Source: Candidatus Kaiserbacteria bacterium
GTDB lineage: Bacteria; Patescibacteriota; Minisyncoccia; Phycocordibacterales; UBA918
NCBI GenBank assembly: GCA_007117575.1
Contig: SKGH01000054.1
Span: forward strand, 1-14,938
Direction: 5' to 3'
Length of the DNA: 14,938 nucleotides
In this document: piece after piece, positions 7,014 through 14,341 of the stretch
How the letters are laid out: each line of letters opens with the position of its first letter
How positions within the stretch are numbered: position 1 is the stretch's first letter
Notes under the pieces: generated by a model
Seen by the model: only the letters and a program-made list of their open reading frames with translations
What the model was told of the DNA's origin: nothing
The model's database searches: none
Program-made: the position numbers and the translations under genes

Positions 7014-8129
7014 TTATCTAATGGCGTTAAAAAACATTTTTGCCAAACCACCCAAAGCTACTACGAATATAAAAGCAAACAAAATAGGACCTACCACACT
7101 CACCAACAAAAGACTGTATGATGTCAAAACTCCGGCCGTGATCCATAAAGGTGACACTTCAAACCTACCAATCACTAAACGTGCCAAAACCGCACCCGTT
7201 AAAACACCTACACATATCAAAGAAATAGCCAGCAACACAACCAAAAAAGCAAAAGCGATAATACCCAACAAAAGACCAAGAACGGTAGTAAGCATCACTA
7301 AACTGGCTAAAGTGCCGACGAACAATATCAAAAACCCGATTAAACCATTGACACCATAAGAAGGTATAGTATTTAAAACCAATCTCTGCAAACCACGAGG
7401 GCTAAACAAATAGGCTGTCCAAGCTGAGAAAAGCAAAACCAGTAAAGGTATTAAATTTCTCACTAAACGTTCGCGGTCATCCATGGTAGGAAGAGTGTTC
7501 TCAATAACATCACCTACCACTTCTGAACCGGCAGACCTTCTCACCGGTTTACCGCCGGTATGCCTTATATCGCCCCCAACAAACGCCTCACCCCCTAAAA
7601 CCAGACCATCTTTAACCTTAACATCGACTGACTCATTAACAGCTCCGTTAATAGATAACTGATCTACCGTACCAAAAACCGAACCACTTACCTCACCCTC
7701 TATGGAGGCACGGCTGGTAAAAATAAACACATCGCCACCGATGGTGGCTGTAGGCTCTACTTTCAACATACCTCCAATCACGACCAGATCACCACCGACA
7801 TCTCCTCTTATAACCACCTCGCCTGCCACTATACGCGCATCATCCCCCACTGAGCCATATAATTGAACATTCGTCGCCAAAGCTGATAGATCGTCACCAA
7901 TTTCGCCATAAATTTCTATAGTACGACCGGCCGCAACCATATCATTTGCCACCTCTCCTTCCATACTCACCTTACCCAAAACTCCGGCAGACACATAATA
8001 GTGTCTATCAACAACCTCATCGCTCTTTATGGTCGCATCTCCGCCCACCCGAAGTACGGTTTCAGCACTTACCCCAACAGGAATGACAACCATTAAGCAA
8101 AGTAAAAAAATTGGCAACAAATACTTCAT
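7014..8129 (-). CDS. Secreted polymer-forming (bactofilin-like) beta-solenoid protein with C-terminal membrane domain
   Basis: The 371-residue product starts with a signal peptide (about 1-22, ending GVSA). Residues about 25-205 are a series of short hydrophobic strands separated by Gly/Asp turns (EGEVAND, GEIGDD, GSVGDD, GDVGGD, TIGGDV, GEVSGS). This is the bactofilin/polymer-forming pattern expected to fold as a right-handed beta-solenoid and to self-assemble. Residues about 220-370 form four or five membrane helices. Bactofilins scaffold envelope structures and are usually cytoplasmic. Here the signal peptide would place the solenoid outside the membrane with the C-terminal part embedded in it. 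A good promoter (8166-8138) lies directly upstream, leaving a 2-nt leader. The HAD gene follows 54 nt downstream. The role in cell shape or surface attachment is inferred. Confidence 0.82.
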   Translation of the reverse strand: MKYLLPIFLLCLMVVIPVGVSAETVLRVGGDATIKSDEVVDRHYYVSAGVLGKVSMEGEVANDMVAAGRTIEIYGEIGDDLSALATNVQLYGSVGDDARIVAGEVVIRGDVGGDLVVIGGMLKVEPTATIGGDVFIFTSRASIEGEVSGSVFGTVDQLSINGAVNESVDVKVKDGLVLGGEAFVGGDIRHTGGKPVRRSAGSEVVGDVIENTLPTMDDRERLVRNLIPLLVLLFSAWTAYLFSPRGLQRLVLNTIPSYGVNGLIGFLILFVGTLASLVMLTTVLGLLLGIIAFAFLVVLLAISLICVGVLTGAVLARLVIGRFEVSPLWITAGVLTSYSLLLVSVVGPILFAFIFVVALGGLAKMFFNAIR

Positions 8130-8137
8130 AAAGTAAG

Positions 8138-8166
8138 ACTATAAGTAATATTTGCCATTTTGTCCA
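8138..8166 (-). promoter_or_regulatory. Promoter of the polymer-forming protein gene, near-leaderless
   Basis: On the minus strand: TGGACA (8166-8161), a 17-nt spacer and TATAGT (8143-8138). It is the best-matched promoter in the window. Transcription should start at about 8131, two bases before the ATG at 8129. Confidence 0.6.
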
Positions 8167-8278
8167 CCCTCTTGATACTAAACTTTTCTCTAAGAAGTAC
8201 CTTTGAATCATAATTATCTCATTAAAACCCAATAATTAGGGTATATTTTTAAATTTTGTAGCCATATTTCATACACAC

Positions 8279-8302
8279 TCATGTCATTCATGTGTTCATG
8301 AC
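8279..8302. promoter_or_regulatory. Clustered TCATG repeats with dyad symmetry in the divergent spacer
   Basis: TCATG occurs three times (8279, 8288, 8296). GTCAT (8283-8287) and ATGAC (8298-8302) form an inverted repeat across a 10-nt gap. The position midway between two divergent genes (spacer 8130-8450) would suit a regulator binding site. No regulator gene is nearby and the motif is not recognised. Apart from this and the two promoters, nothing else is seen in the 321-nt spacer. Confidence 0.25.
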
Positions 8303-8410
8303 TTACGAGTCCTGTGTTTATTAAATTCAAACTATCAACCTTTTTATTAAGACATTAAGACTATTCATAACCGGTTTAAAAAGATAATATTGTAATTGAC
8401 AAAACAACTC

Positions 8411-8439
8411 TTACCACCTAACACAAATTACTATTTAAT
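8411..8439 (+). promoter_or_regulatory. Candidate promoter of the SLC13 permease gene
   Basis: TTACCA (8411-8416), a 17-nt spacer and TTTAAT (8434-8439) predict a start near 8446, five bases before the ATG. A consensus TTGACA at 8396-8401 lies further upstream but has only a poor -10 partner (TAACAC at 8419). No Shine-Dalgarno sequence is present. Confidence 0.4.
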
Positions 8440-8450
8440 CACGATATAGC

Positions 8451-10235
8451 ATGGAACATTCAGACATTCTTTTCTCACAATTGGCGATTCTGGGTATTCT
8501 GGGAGGCTCTTTGATACTGTTTGTGAAAGACCGCTGGCGATATGACGTAGTGGCGTTACTGGTCATGGTCGGAGTCGTTATGGTGGGTGCCCTACCTTAC
8601 GATCAGGCTCTTGCCAATTTTGGTCATCCGGCGGTAATTATCGTAGCGGCAATGTTTGTAATGAGTCAAGCCTTAGTAAGGTCTGGTCTGGTAGACTCAA
8701 CCATCGGCAAACTATCCTTCATGCACAAAAGACCGATACTGGCCCTTAGTTTATTGGTGATAATGGTTGCTTTCTTATCGGCGTTTGTAAACAACGTAGG
8801 AGCTTTGGCTATGGTAATGCCGATCGCCATCCAACTGGCTAAAAAAAGTAAAACTCCGGTTGCTTTATTTCTTTTACCCTTAGCTTTTGCTTCCCACTTG
8901 GGTGGTTTTATGACCCTCATAGGTACCCCCAGAAACCTCATCGTATCCGACTTCCGTTATCAAGAACTGGGTCAAGGTTATCAGATGTTTGATTTTTTCC
9001 ATGTTGGTGGAGTTTTAGCTTTGTTGGGAGTATTGTTTCTAATACTTATAGCTTGGAGATTACTCCCCCGCAACGGACCAACTTCTCCTGAGACGTTTGA
9101 GGAGAAACACAAGTTTAATACCGAAGTTACGGTCACAGAGACGTCTAAAATATCTAAATACTCTGTTAAACAATTAAATAAATTTAATAAAGAAAACATA
9201 TCGTTCAATAAATTATTCAGAAACAATACTGACTACCCCATAGACGAACATACCAAGTTCCTTCCCGGCGATCGTATTCTACTACTGGGAAACACTGATG
9301 CTTTAAACCAATTTATTGCCAAATACAGTTTGACGTTGTCTGGTATCAGATCACAAGAGTGGCATGTCACCAGCGCTGATGATCATGGTACGGTTGAAGG
9401 AGTAGTCACTCCCTATTCAGCCATCACCGGTAAAACTTGGAACGAGTTACCTATTCAAAATCGATACGGTACCAACTTCATTGCTTTCGCGAGACGTGGC
9501 CATGTCTTAAGCCAACCACTTGACTCAGCAACCATATGGCCGGGAGACGTCTTACTTTTTCAGGGACGAGTGCAATCTATAAAAGAAACTCTTAGTAAAT
9601 TGGGTGTCCTCACCACAGATGAACACGAAATACCTCTCGGTCGCACCCGAACCATCTTAGCTACTCTCAGTATCATAATTGGCGCCATCACCTTGGCTTC
9701 TTTTAATATATTTCCTTTAGCCTTTATTTTTCTTATTGCCACCATACTTTTAGTCATATTTGACTTGGTATCTCTAAAACAAGCTTACGACAGTATTGAC
9801 TTCTCGATCCTAATACTACTAGCAGGCATGCTTACACTGGGAGAAGCACTGCAACAAAGTGGAGCTGCGGGATATTTCGCTACCGCTCTTATGTCCTTAG
9901 ATAACCTAGTCGCACCTATTGTGATTCTTTTTCTTATACTGATTTTCAGCATGATTTTATCAGATTTCATGAACGCCACTGCCTCAGTTGTAATAATGGC
10001 ACCAATAGCCATTTTAATGGCAAACAACATGGAAGTGTCCATTGATCCCTTTTTAATGGTAGTTGCAATAGGGTCTTCTTGCGCCTTTTTAACACCGGTA
10101 GGTCACGAGTCTAACGCTCTGGTAATGCAGAAAGGTGGCTACAAATTTAAAGACTATCTGCGCATAGGACTACCGCTTGAGTTGTTGGTTTTGGCAACAT
10201 CTGTACCATTAGTGCTATACTTTTGGCCACTTTAG
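8451..10235 (+). CDS. SLC13-family (divalent anion:Na+ symporter type) permease with two TrkA-C domains
   Basis: The 594-residue product has two membrane halves (about 5-205 and 400-592) of the ArsB/NhaD/DASS ion-transporter type. The paired hairpin signatures are FVNNVGALAMVMPIA (112-126) with LIGTPRNLIVS (156-166) in the first half. In the second they are FMNATASVVIMAPIA (506-520) with PVGHESNALVMQKGGY (549-564). Between them are two RCK/TrkA-C regulatory domains, roughly 225-292 and 308-388, each with a LPGD- or WPGD-type motif (271-274, 363-366). This architecture is common in bacterial SLC13 permeases, which move sulfate, dicarboxylates or similar anions with sodium. The exact substrate cannot be inferred. 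It is a single gene, divergent from the polymer-forming protein gene and convergent with the small membrane cassette. Confidence 0.9.
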   Translation: MEHSDILFSQLAILGILGGSLILFVKDRWRYDVVALLVMVGVVMVGALPYDQALANFGHPAVIIVAAMFVMSQALVRSGLVDSTIGKLSFMHKRPILALSLLVIMVAFLSAFVNNVGALAMVMPIAIQLAKKSKTPVALFLLPLAFASHLGGFMTLIGTPRNLIVSDFRYQELGQGYQMFDFFHVGGVLALLGVLFLILIAWRLLPRNGPTSPETFEEKHKFNTEVTVTETSKISKYSVKQLNKFNKENISFNKLFRNNTDYPIDEHTKFLPGDRILLLGNTDALNQFIAKYSLTLSGIRSQEWHVTSADDHGTVEGVVTPYSAITGKTWNELPIQNRYGTNFIAFARRGHVLSQPLDSATIWPGDVLLFQGRVQSIKETLSKLGVLTTDEHEIPLGRTRTILATLSIIIGAITLASFNIFPLAFIFLIATILLVIFDLVSLKQAYDSIDFSILILLAGMLTLGEALQQSGAAGYFATALMSLDNLVAPIVILFLILIFSMILSDFMNATASVVIMAPIAILMANNMEVSIDPFLMVVAIGSSCAFLTPVGHESNALVMQKGGYKFKDYLRIGLPLELLVLATSVPLVLYFWPL

Positions 10236-10275
10236 ACTCAACAACTCTCACAAAAAATTCATAACGCTTCTTCAG

Positions 10276-10368
10276 TTATACCAACATCTGCCAAACAAAA
10301 ACAGTCAGAAACAAGGCTGTCAACATACACAGTATCACCCAAAATAGATAACGATATATATCTTTCAT
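10276..10368 (-). CDS. Very small single-helix membrane protein (30 aa)
   Basis: Reading from ATG at 10368 to TAA at 10276, the product has 30 residues: MKDIYRY, then one hydrophobic helix (about 8-29) ending QMLV. Its ATG overlaps the TGA of the 59-residue gene in an ATGA junction, so translation is probably coupled. That junction, the single clean membrane helix and the conserved direction are the evidence. The gene is too short for homology by eye. It resembles in form the accessory microproteins of membrane complexes (such as CydX or KdpF), but no specific family is claimed. It converges on the SLC13 gene 40 nt away. Confidence 0.45.
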   Translation of the reverse strand: MKDIYRYLFWVILCMLTALFLTVFVWQMLV

Positions 10369-10544
10369 ACAATGTCTTCAAAAGCCTCCACCGGCATCTG
10401 CAAGAAAAGAGCGAAAACTACACCGACTAAAAGTAAACTGATCATACCCAAAAACAAAAACAGTCTTGGTCTGGAAATTTCTCTTACCCCGGTATGCCAA
10501 TTTCTGGTGTACAAAAAACGAAAAATAAAACGAATGAAATTCAT
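10365..10544 (-). CDS. Small single-helix membrane protein (59 aa)
   Basis: Reading from ATG at 10544 to TGA at 10365, the product has 59 residues. It has a basic, aromatic N-terminus (residues 1-27, with RFIFRFLY and TRNWHTGVREISRPR), one membrane helix (about 28-50) and a short acidic tail (EAFEDIV). The ATG overlaps the stop of the 100-residue gene (ATGA), and its own stop overlaps the next ATG in the same way. Two consecutive ATGA junctions in one frame series are unlikely by chance and support it as a real gene. Its basic side should face the cytoplasm. No known family is recognised with certainty. The antisense frame at 10372-10557 is a shadow of this gene. Confidence 0.65.
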   Translation of the reverse strand: MNFIRFIFRFLYTRNWHTGVREISRPRLFLFLGMISLLLVGVVFALFLQMPVEAFEDIV

Positions 10545-10843
10545 AATCTTTTATTGAGATTTTTATACAACGAGCCTGTAAACACTAGAATAAATACTCC
10601 CACAAAAAGAATAAGCCAAGGTCGTTCATATAGAAAATTTATCTCAGTTATAATCCGTTCAAAAGCAAAAAAGATTGAAGCCACCCCGAAAGTAGTTAAT
10701 AAAGCAAACAAAATAGGAAAACGACTTAAAACCTTACGTCTAACCGGACGAGTACTTTCATAAACACCACGTTCAACACTCCGGACCGTTGAAGCTACCT
10801 CATCAACTGTCTCATCTATGGTTTTAACAAAAAATCGCTTCAT
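10541..10843 (-). CDS. Small membrane protein with two helices (100 aa), first of a three-gene cassette
   Basis: The N-terminal 40 residues form a charged, probably amphipathic helix (VKTIDETVDEVASTVRSVER) followed by a basic stretch (RPVRRKVLSR). Two membrane helices follow, at about 42-62 and 72-93, and then a basic tail (KNLNKRL). Both ends would be cytoplasmic. No family is recognised. It starts 108 nt after the stop of the HtrA-like protease gene on the same strand and shares an ATGA overlap with the 59-residue gene, so the three small proteins probably act together. A -10 box TATTAT (10858-10853) would give a leader of about 3 nt. A second promoter, TTGTGG-N17-TATAAT (10899-10871), would give about 20 nt. 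Confidence 0.8.
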   Translation of the reverse strand: MKRFFVKTIDETVDEVASTVRSVERGVYESTRPVRRKVLSRFPILFALLTTFGVASIFFAFERIITEINFLYERPWLILFVGVFILVFTGSLYKNLNKRL

Positions 10844-10852
10844 GCTTATGAA

Positions 10853-10899
10853 ATAATACTAACAAACTTAATTATATAACCTAAACACATTAACCACAA
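10853..10899 (-). promoter_or_regulatory. Candidate promoters of the small membrane cassette
   Basis: On the minus strand there are two options. One is TTGTGG (10899-10894), a 17-nt spacer and a consensus TATAAT (10876-10871), giving a leader of about 20 nt. The other is TATTAT (10858-10853), giving an almost leaderless transcript. Either would let the cassette be expressed separately from the protease gene. Confidence 0.4.
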
Positions 10900-10951
10900 A
10901 GCACAATTGATTGGCGGTATTTTTAAAACCCTCTGACTTATTTATATTGTA

Positions 10952-12157
10952 TTAAGGTGCTTCTGCCAGAGTAACGTTGAAGATGTTTTTTTGACCATCT
11001 CTGTAGACAAGCAATTCCACACTATCCCCCACGGCATGTTCTCGTAAAACCTGAACCAAAGTCGCCTCGCGCAGTTCACGACCACCCACCGACACTATTA
11101 CGTCCATGGCACGTAAACCGGCTATATCTGCCGGTGAGTCAGGTAACACTCCCGGCTCCCCTGTCCTATCAGGCATTATCAAAGCGCCGTAATCTATAGT
11201 TAAATCCAGTTCTCTGGCACTATGCTCAGTCAACATCTGATACCGTACTCCCAAAAAAGGGCGCACGATTCTTCCTTCACTCCTCACTGACTCAACTATC
11301 TGAGACACGACATTAGCCGGTAAAGCAAAACCGATACTGTCGCCGGAAAAAGATCTGGCAACATTTACCCCTATTACATTACCATCAAGATCAATGAGAG
11401 GACCCCCCGAATTTCCTAAGTTTATAGCTGCGTCAGTTTGGATAACCTGATCCAACTGCTCCCTTACACCCTGAGACCCTCTAGCCACTATAGATCTGGA
11501 CAATCCGGAAACAACACCAACAGAAACTGAATTTTGAAATTCTGCCAAAGCATTTCCAATAGCAATCACTGTCTGCCCCCACTCCAAACCGTCAGAATCT
11601 CCAAAAGATAGATAGGAGTGACCAAGAAAAGACAGCTCTTCTGAACGCAGTATCGCTACATCAAACAAAGGATCCTTAGCCACCACTAAAGCATCAAACA
11701 CAGACCCGTCAGCCAACATCACTGAATACCTCGCTGACTCGTCACTTACTACATGCCTATTGGTCACTATCAAACCATCCTCACTAACTAAAAAACCGGA
11801 ACCTCCACCCACTTCCCTTTCCTCCGTACCACTCTCTCTTAAACGCGGAACACTAAAACCTCCAAAGCCACCAAACGGGAAAAGATCTTCATAAAAACGC
11901 TCATAAACAGGCACATCTTTAGTAACTATCACCGACACCACAGCCGGATTGGTTTTTGCCACCACCGAACGAATTTGGCTATCGTGAGACACAAATACTG
12001 TTTTGGGATCAGCCTCAACTTTTGGCAAAGAGACCTGTAACTCAGCCTGTAGCCAACCAAGCAAGGGTTCTCTGGAAACATACAACACTCCGGCAATCAC
12101 TAGAAAAGTGAGTAAGCTACTCATCAGTACTGTTTTGGCAAATAATTGTGATGGCAT
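10952..12157 (-). CDS. Membrane-anchored HtrA/DegS-like serine protease with one PDZ domain
   Basis: This 401-residue S1C-family protease should degrade or sense misfolded proteins outside the cytoplasmic membrane. An N-terminal helix (about 9-27) forms a signal anchor. The trypsin-like domain (about 60-290) carries the full triad: His135 in TNRHVV, Asp166 in DPLFDVAIL and Ser250 in NLGNSGGPL. A single PDZ domain (about 305-397) has the usual SPADIAGLRAMDVIVSVGG segment. One PDZ and an anchor resemble DegS more than DegP, which has two PDZ domains, but anchored one-PDZ HtrA proteins are common in many phyla, so no symbol is given. A Gly/Phe-rich loop (FPFGGFGGF, 93-101) resembles the LA loop region. 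The TATAAT 2 nt before the ATG is too close to drive this start. ATG codon 12 is an alternative. Confidence 0.93.
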   Translation of the reverse strand: MPSQLFAKTVLMSSLLTFLVIAGVLYVSREPLLGWLQAELQVSLPKVEADPKTVFVSHDSQIRSVVAKTNPAVVSVIVTKDVPVYERFYEDLFPFGGFGGFSVPRLRESGTEEREVGGGSGFLVSEDGLIVTNRHVVSDESARYSVMLADGSVFDALVVAKDPLFDVAILRSEELSFLGHSYLSFGDSDGLEWGQTVIAIGNALAEFQNSVSVGVVSGLSRSIVARGSQGVREQLDQVIQTDAAINLGNSGGPLIDLDGNVIGVNVARSFSGDSIGFALPANVVSQIVESVRSEGRIVRPFLGVRYQMLTEHSARELDLTIDYGALIMPDRTGEPGVLPDSPADIAGLRAMDVIVSVGGRELREATLVQVLREHAVGDSVELLVYRDGQKNIFNVTLAEAP

Positions 12158-12225
12158 AAATTATAAGGAATGATTACGTATATTATTAGACTTGACCAAA
12201 AGAAAATAGCTTCAAAAAACTTCCT

Positions 12226-13320
12226 TTATTCACTCACTTTCTCTGAAAACAACTGCTTTCCTTTTTCCCAAAACTCAGGATGACCTTTTTCTCTTAACCA
12301 ATACCACCATTCACCACCCCAAAGATACTGCCGACCATAGCGCGTCCGTTCTGCATATTTTAGAATATCGTCAAATTTTTTCAAATTCATACGAGTAAAT
12401 TGAATTTCAATGGGTACTTCAGAAATAGGCTCTAGCAGCCATGGCTCAGCGGACAATTCTATCAAAATGGTTTCTTTTCTACCATGTCGCAACTTAACTA
12501 AATTATCTTTCACTCGGTAAAACCACGCCGGTATTATAGTTCTAAACTGACCTAACTCAGGATTCCAAAAATAAACATAAACACTGGTACCAAACATGTC
12601 AGAGTGTTTATAAGGACGCGACCATAAGCCGAGGTTCCCGCTATCAGTGATCAAGATAGGTCTTGAAGGGTCTATTTCTCTGGCAAAATCAACCTGTTTA
12701 AGGAAAAACTCTTCGTCAAAATCACCGCAATGTTCTTTGGCAAAAACTTCTAAATAAGGCTCATTCTCAACTTGCCAAGCTACAATTGCCTCCTGATCTT
12801 TATATCTATTCATCACTACTTCCATTTTACGTAATATAGACTCTTTTTGTGACTCCCAACCTTTGTCTTTCGCCCAATTTGGTACATGACACTCAGGCCA
12901 TCGAGGCAACCTTCTACCCACTCCGAGAATAACTTTCGCCCCCACCTGAGTAGCGCGCTCCAACTGATAATCAAGTTCAGAAAAATTATATACACCGGGG
13001 CGTGGCTCAACCATCGGCCAATGAGCAGCCAAACGAAGGTGCCTAACCTTAAGCTCGTCTAAAAAAGCGTCATACACCTTCTCCCAAGGCAAGCCCAGCT
13101 CACGAGCATATAGCGTATTAAAAGACATACCATAGACGATTTTATCCGGTACGGGATTCATGGCTAATAAAAACAGAGAAGACACCAAAAACAAAAATAG
13201 AAAAAAAACACCTAAAACCCATTTCTTATAATTTTTTATAAATGTCGGCACTAATTTTCCCCACCTATTTAAAAACTGCTTCCTCTCCGGTTTAATATTT
13301 TTAGACCCTTCGTTGTCCAT
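12226..13320 (-). CDS. Membrane-anchored TIM-barrel glycoside hydrolase (clan GH-A, GH5/GH42-like)
   Basis: The 364-residue product has a basic cytoplasmic tail, one membrane helix (about 34-54) and an outward-facing TIM barrel. Clan GH-A features are WPMVEPRPGVYNFSELDYQL (101-120, the strand 2-3 region) and WQVENEP (182-188) with Glu187 as likely acid/base. ILIELSAEPW (285-294) carries the likely nucleophile, Glu288 or Glu292. Such retaining enzymes cut beta-linked glycans, but the family and substrate cannot be fixed by eye. It lies 79 nt downstream of the EamA permease and on the same strand as the GH1 remnant, suggesting a sugar-related group. An A/T-rich -10-like TAAAAT (13331-13326) lies just upstream. 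The start at 13320 keeps the positive tail before the anchor. Confidence 0.8.
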   Translation of the reverse strand: MDNEGSKNIKPERKQFLNRWGKLVPTFIKNYKKWVLGVFFLFLFLVSSLFLLAMNPVPDKIVYGMSFNTLYARELGLPWEKVYDAFLDELKVRHLRLAAHWPMVEPRPGVYNFSELDYQLERATQVGAKVILGVGRRLPRWPECHVPNWAKDKGWESQKESILRKMEVVMNRYKDQEAIVAWQVENEPYLEVFAKEHCGDFDEEFFLKQVDFAREIDPSRPILITDSGNLGLWSRPYKHSDMFGTSVYVYFWNPELGQFRTIIPAWFYRVKDNLVKLRHGRKETILIELSAEPWLLEPISEVPIEIQFTRMNLKKFDDILKYAERTRYGRQYLWGGEWWYWLREKGHPEFWEKGKQLFSEKVSE

Positions 13321-13399
13321 GCTTAATTTTAAATATAGTTATAAAGTATTTACATTTTAAAATAAAAAATCTATAAAAACAGACGCTTATTCTAAAGTC

Positions 13400-14332
13400 T
13401 TAAATGAATAATATCACAAAACCGACAGTGATAAGACCAACAAAAACCACCTTCTGCCACAGAGTGTGGCGACCTCGCAGATGATCAGAAGCTGACTTAG
13501 GTAAAAACGGTGACAATAAATAAGCCAACAACAAAATAAAAACAAACTTGACTCCATCCAGCGCTTGCACCACTGTCACATCTCCCCAGTCAGTCGCTTT
13601 AAGTAGCATAAAGCCGGCAATACCAGCCAATACTTTAGTAACTACAACCAAAACTCCCGCCTTCAAACTTGTTTTTGAGGTCTGTCCGGTTATCAGTTCA
13701 AGATAAGCCGGAATTAAAAGTAGAGATAAAGAAAATAAAATAAGACTCACTCTGGACCAGAAGAAAGCATTATCAAACGATGTCTCCAAAAACAAACCCT
13801 TCATAGTAATAAGGTGAAAAGCAAAGAAAATACCACTATGCAAAATAAGCTGTATCAATGGTCTCGTTAACCTCGCGCGAGAAACCATGGCCGTACCTAA
13901 AACTAAAAGAATGATTCCTGCGACAAAATTGTTAGAAAGATCACCATCAAGAAAATAATAGTTAAAAACAAAAGAAGCAATGGCCGCCACCGCCCCAATC
14001 GCGGGCATAACATCTGAAGCGTCCGCGTGTTTAAGTGCGTCATACATAGACACCAAAGCCAAAAACATGGTATACGCCGCCAAAAAAGAAAGTGCCACCA
14101 CAATCAAAGTCGGGTGTTCCACATTGGCGTAAGTGGGTACATTTAACACTTCAGGCAGGGGTAATAAACCAAAAACATACACCAACAACCACGAACCGGT
14201 AAGGAGGCAGGTGTAAAAAGCATAGACAAAAGGTCTGGGTAAAAGGTTTTTATCAGACACAATATACTTATCCAGCACTGCCACCACCGCATTTAAGAAT
14301 TGCCCCGCTGTTGCTAACAAAATCCATCCCAT
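13400..14332 (-). CDS. EamA/drug-metabolite transporter family permease
   Basis: The product has about ten membrane helices in two repeated halves of roughly 150 residues, the layout of DMT/EamA permeases that move metabolites or nucleotide sugars. Typical features are a short N-terminal helix (GWILLATAGQFLNAVVAVLDKYIV) split from the rest and the ALKHADASDVMPAIGAVAA segment that lines the first half. The second half has the matching TDWGDVTVVQALDGVKFVF segment. Substrate unknown. The ATG at 14332 is preferred. A GTG two codons upstream (14338) lies only 3 nt after the stop of the GH1 remnant and would add two residues. The close spacing (9 nt to the ATG) shows one transcript with that gene, so the permease may carry a sugar or glycoside product. 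Confidence 0.85.
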   Translation of the reverse strand: MGWILLATAGQFLNAVVAVLDKYIVSDKNLLPRPFVYAFYTCLLTGSWLLVYVFGLLPLPEVLNVPTYANVEHPTLIVVALSFLAAYTMFLALVSMYDALKHADASDVMPAIGAVAAIASFVFNYYFLDGDLSNNFVAGIILLVLGTAMVSRARLTRPLIQLILHSGIFFAFHLITMKGLFLETSFDNAFFWSRVSLILFSLSLLLIPAYLELITGQTSKTSLKAGVLVVVTKVLAGIAGFMLLKATDWGDVTVVQALDGVKFVFILLLAYLLSPFLPKSASDHLRGRHTLWQKVVFVGLITVGFVILFI

Positions 14333-14341
14333 GGTCACAAT

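Noticed and set aside
7021..7359. 112-residue plus-strand ORF
   Set aside because: It is antisense to the membrane domain of the polymer-forming protein and is Lys/Thr/Pro-rich as expected of a shadow frame.
10372..10557. 61-residue plus-strand ORF after the SLC13 gene
   Set aside because: It is antisense to the 59-residue membrane protein gene, which is supported by two ATGA junctions. The basic composition of the plus frame is typical of a shadow.
12160..12165. TATAAT before the HtrA-like gene as a leaderless promoter
   Set aside because: Only 2 nt separate it from the ATG, so transcription would begin inside the coding sequence. It would fit only if translation started at codon 12.
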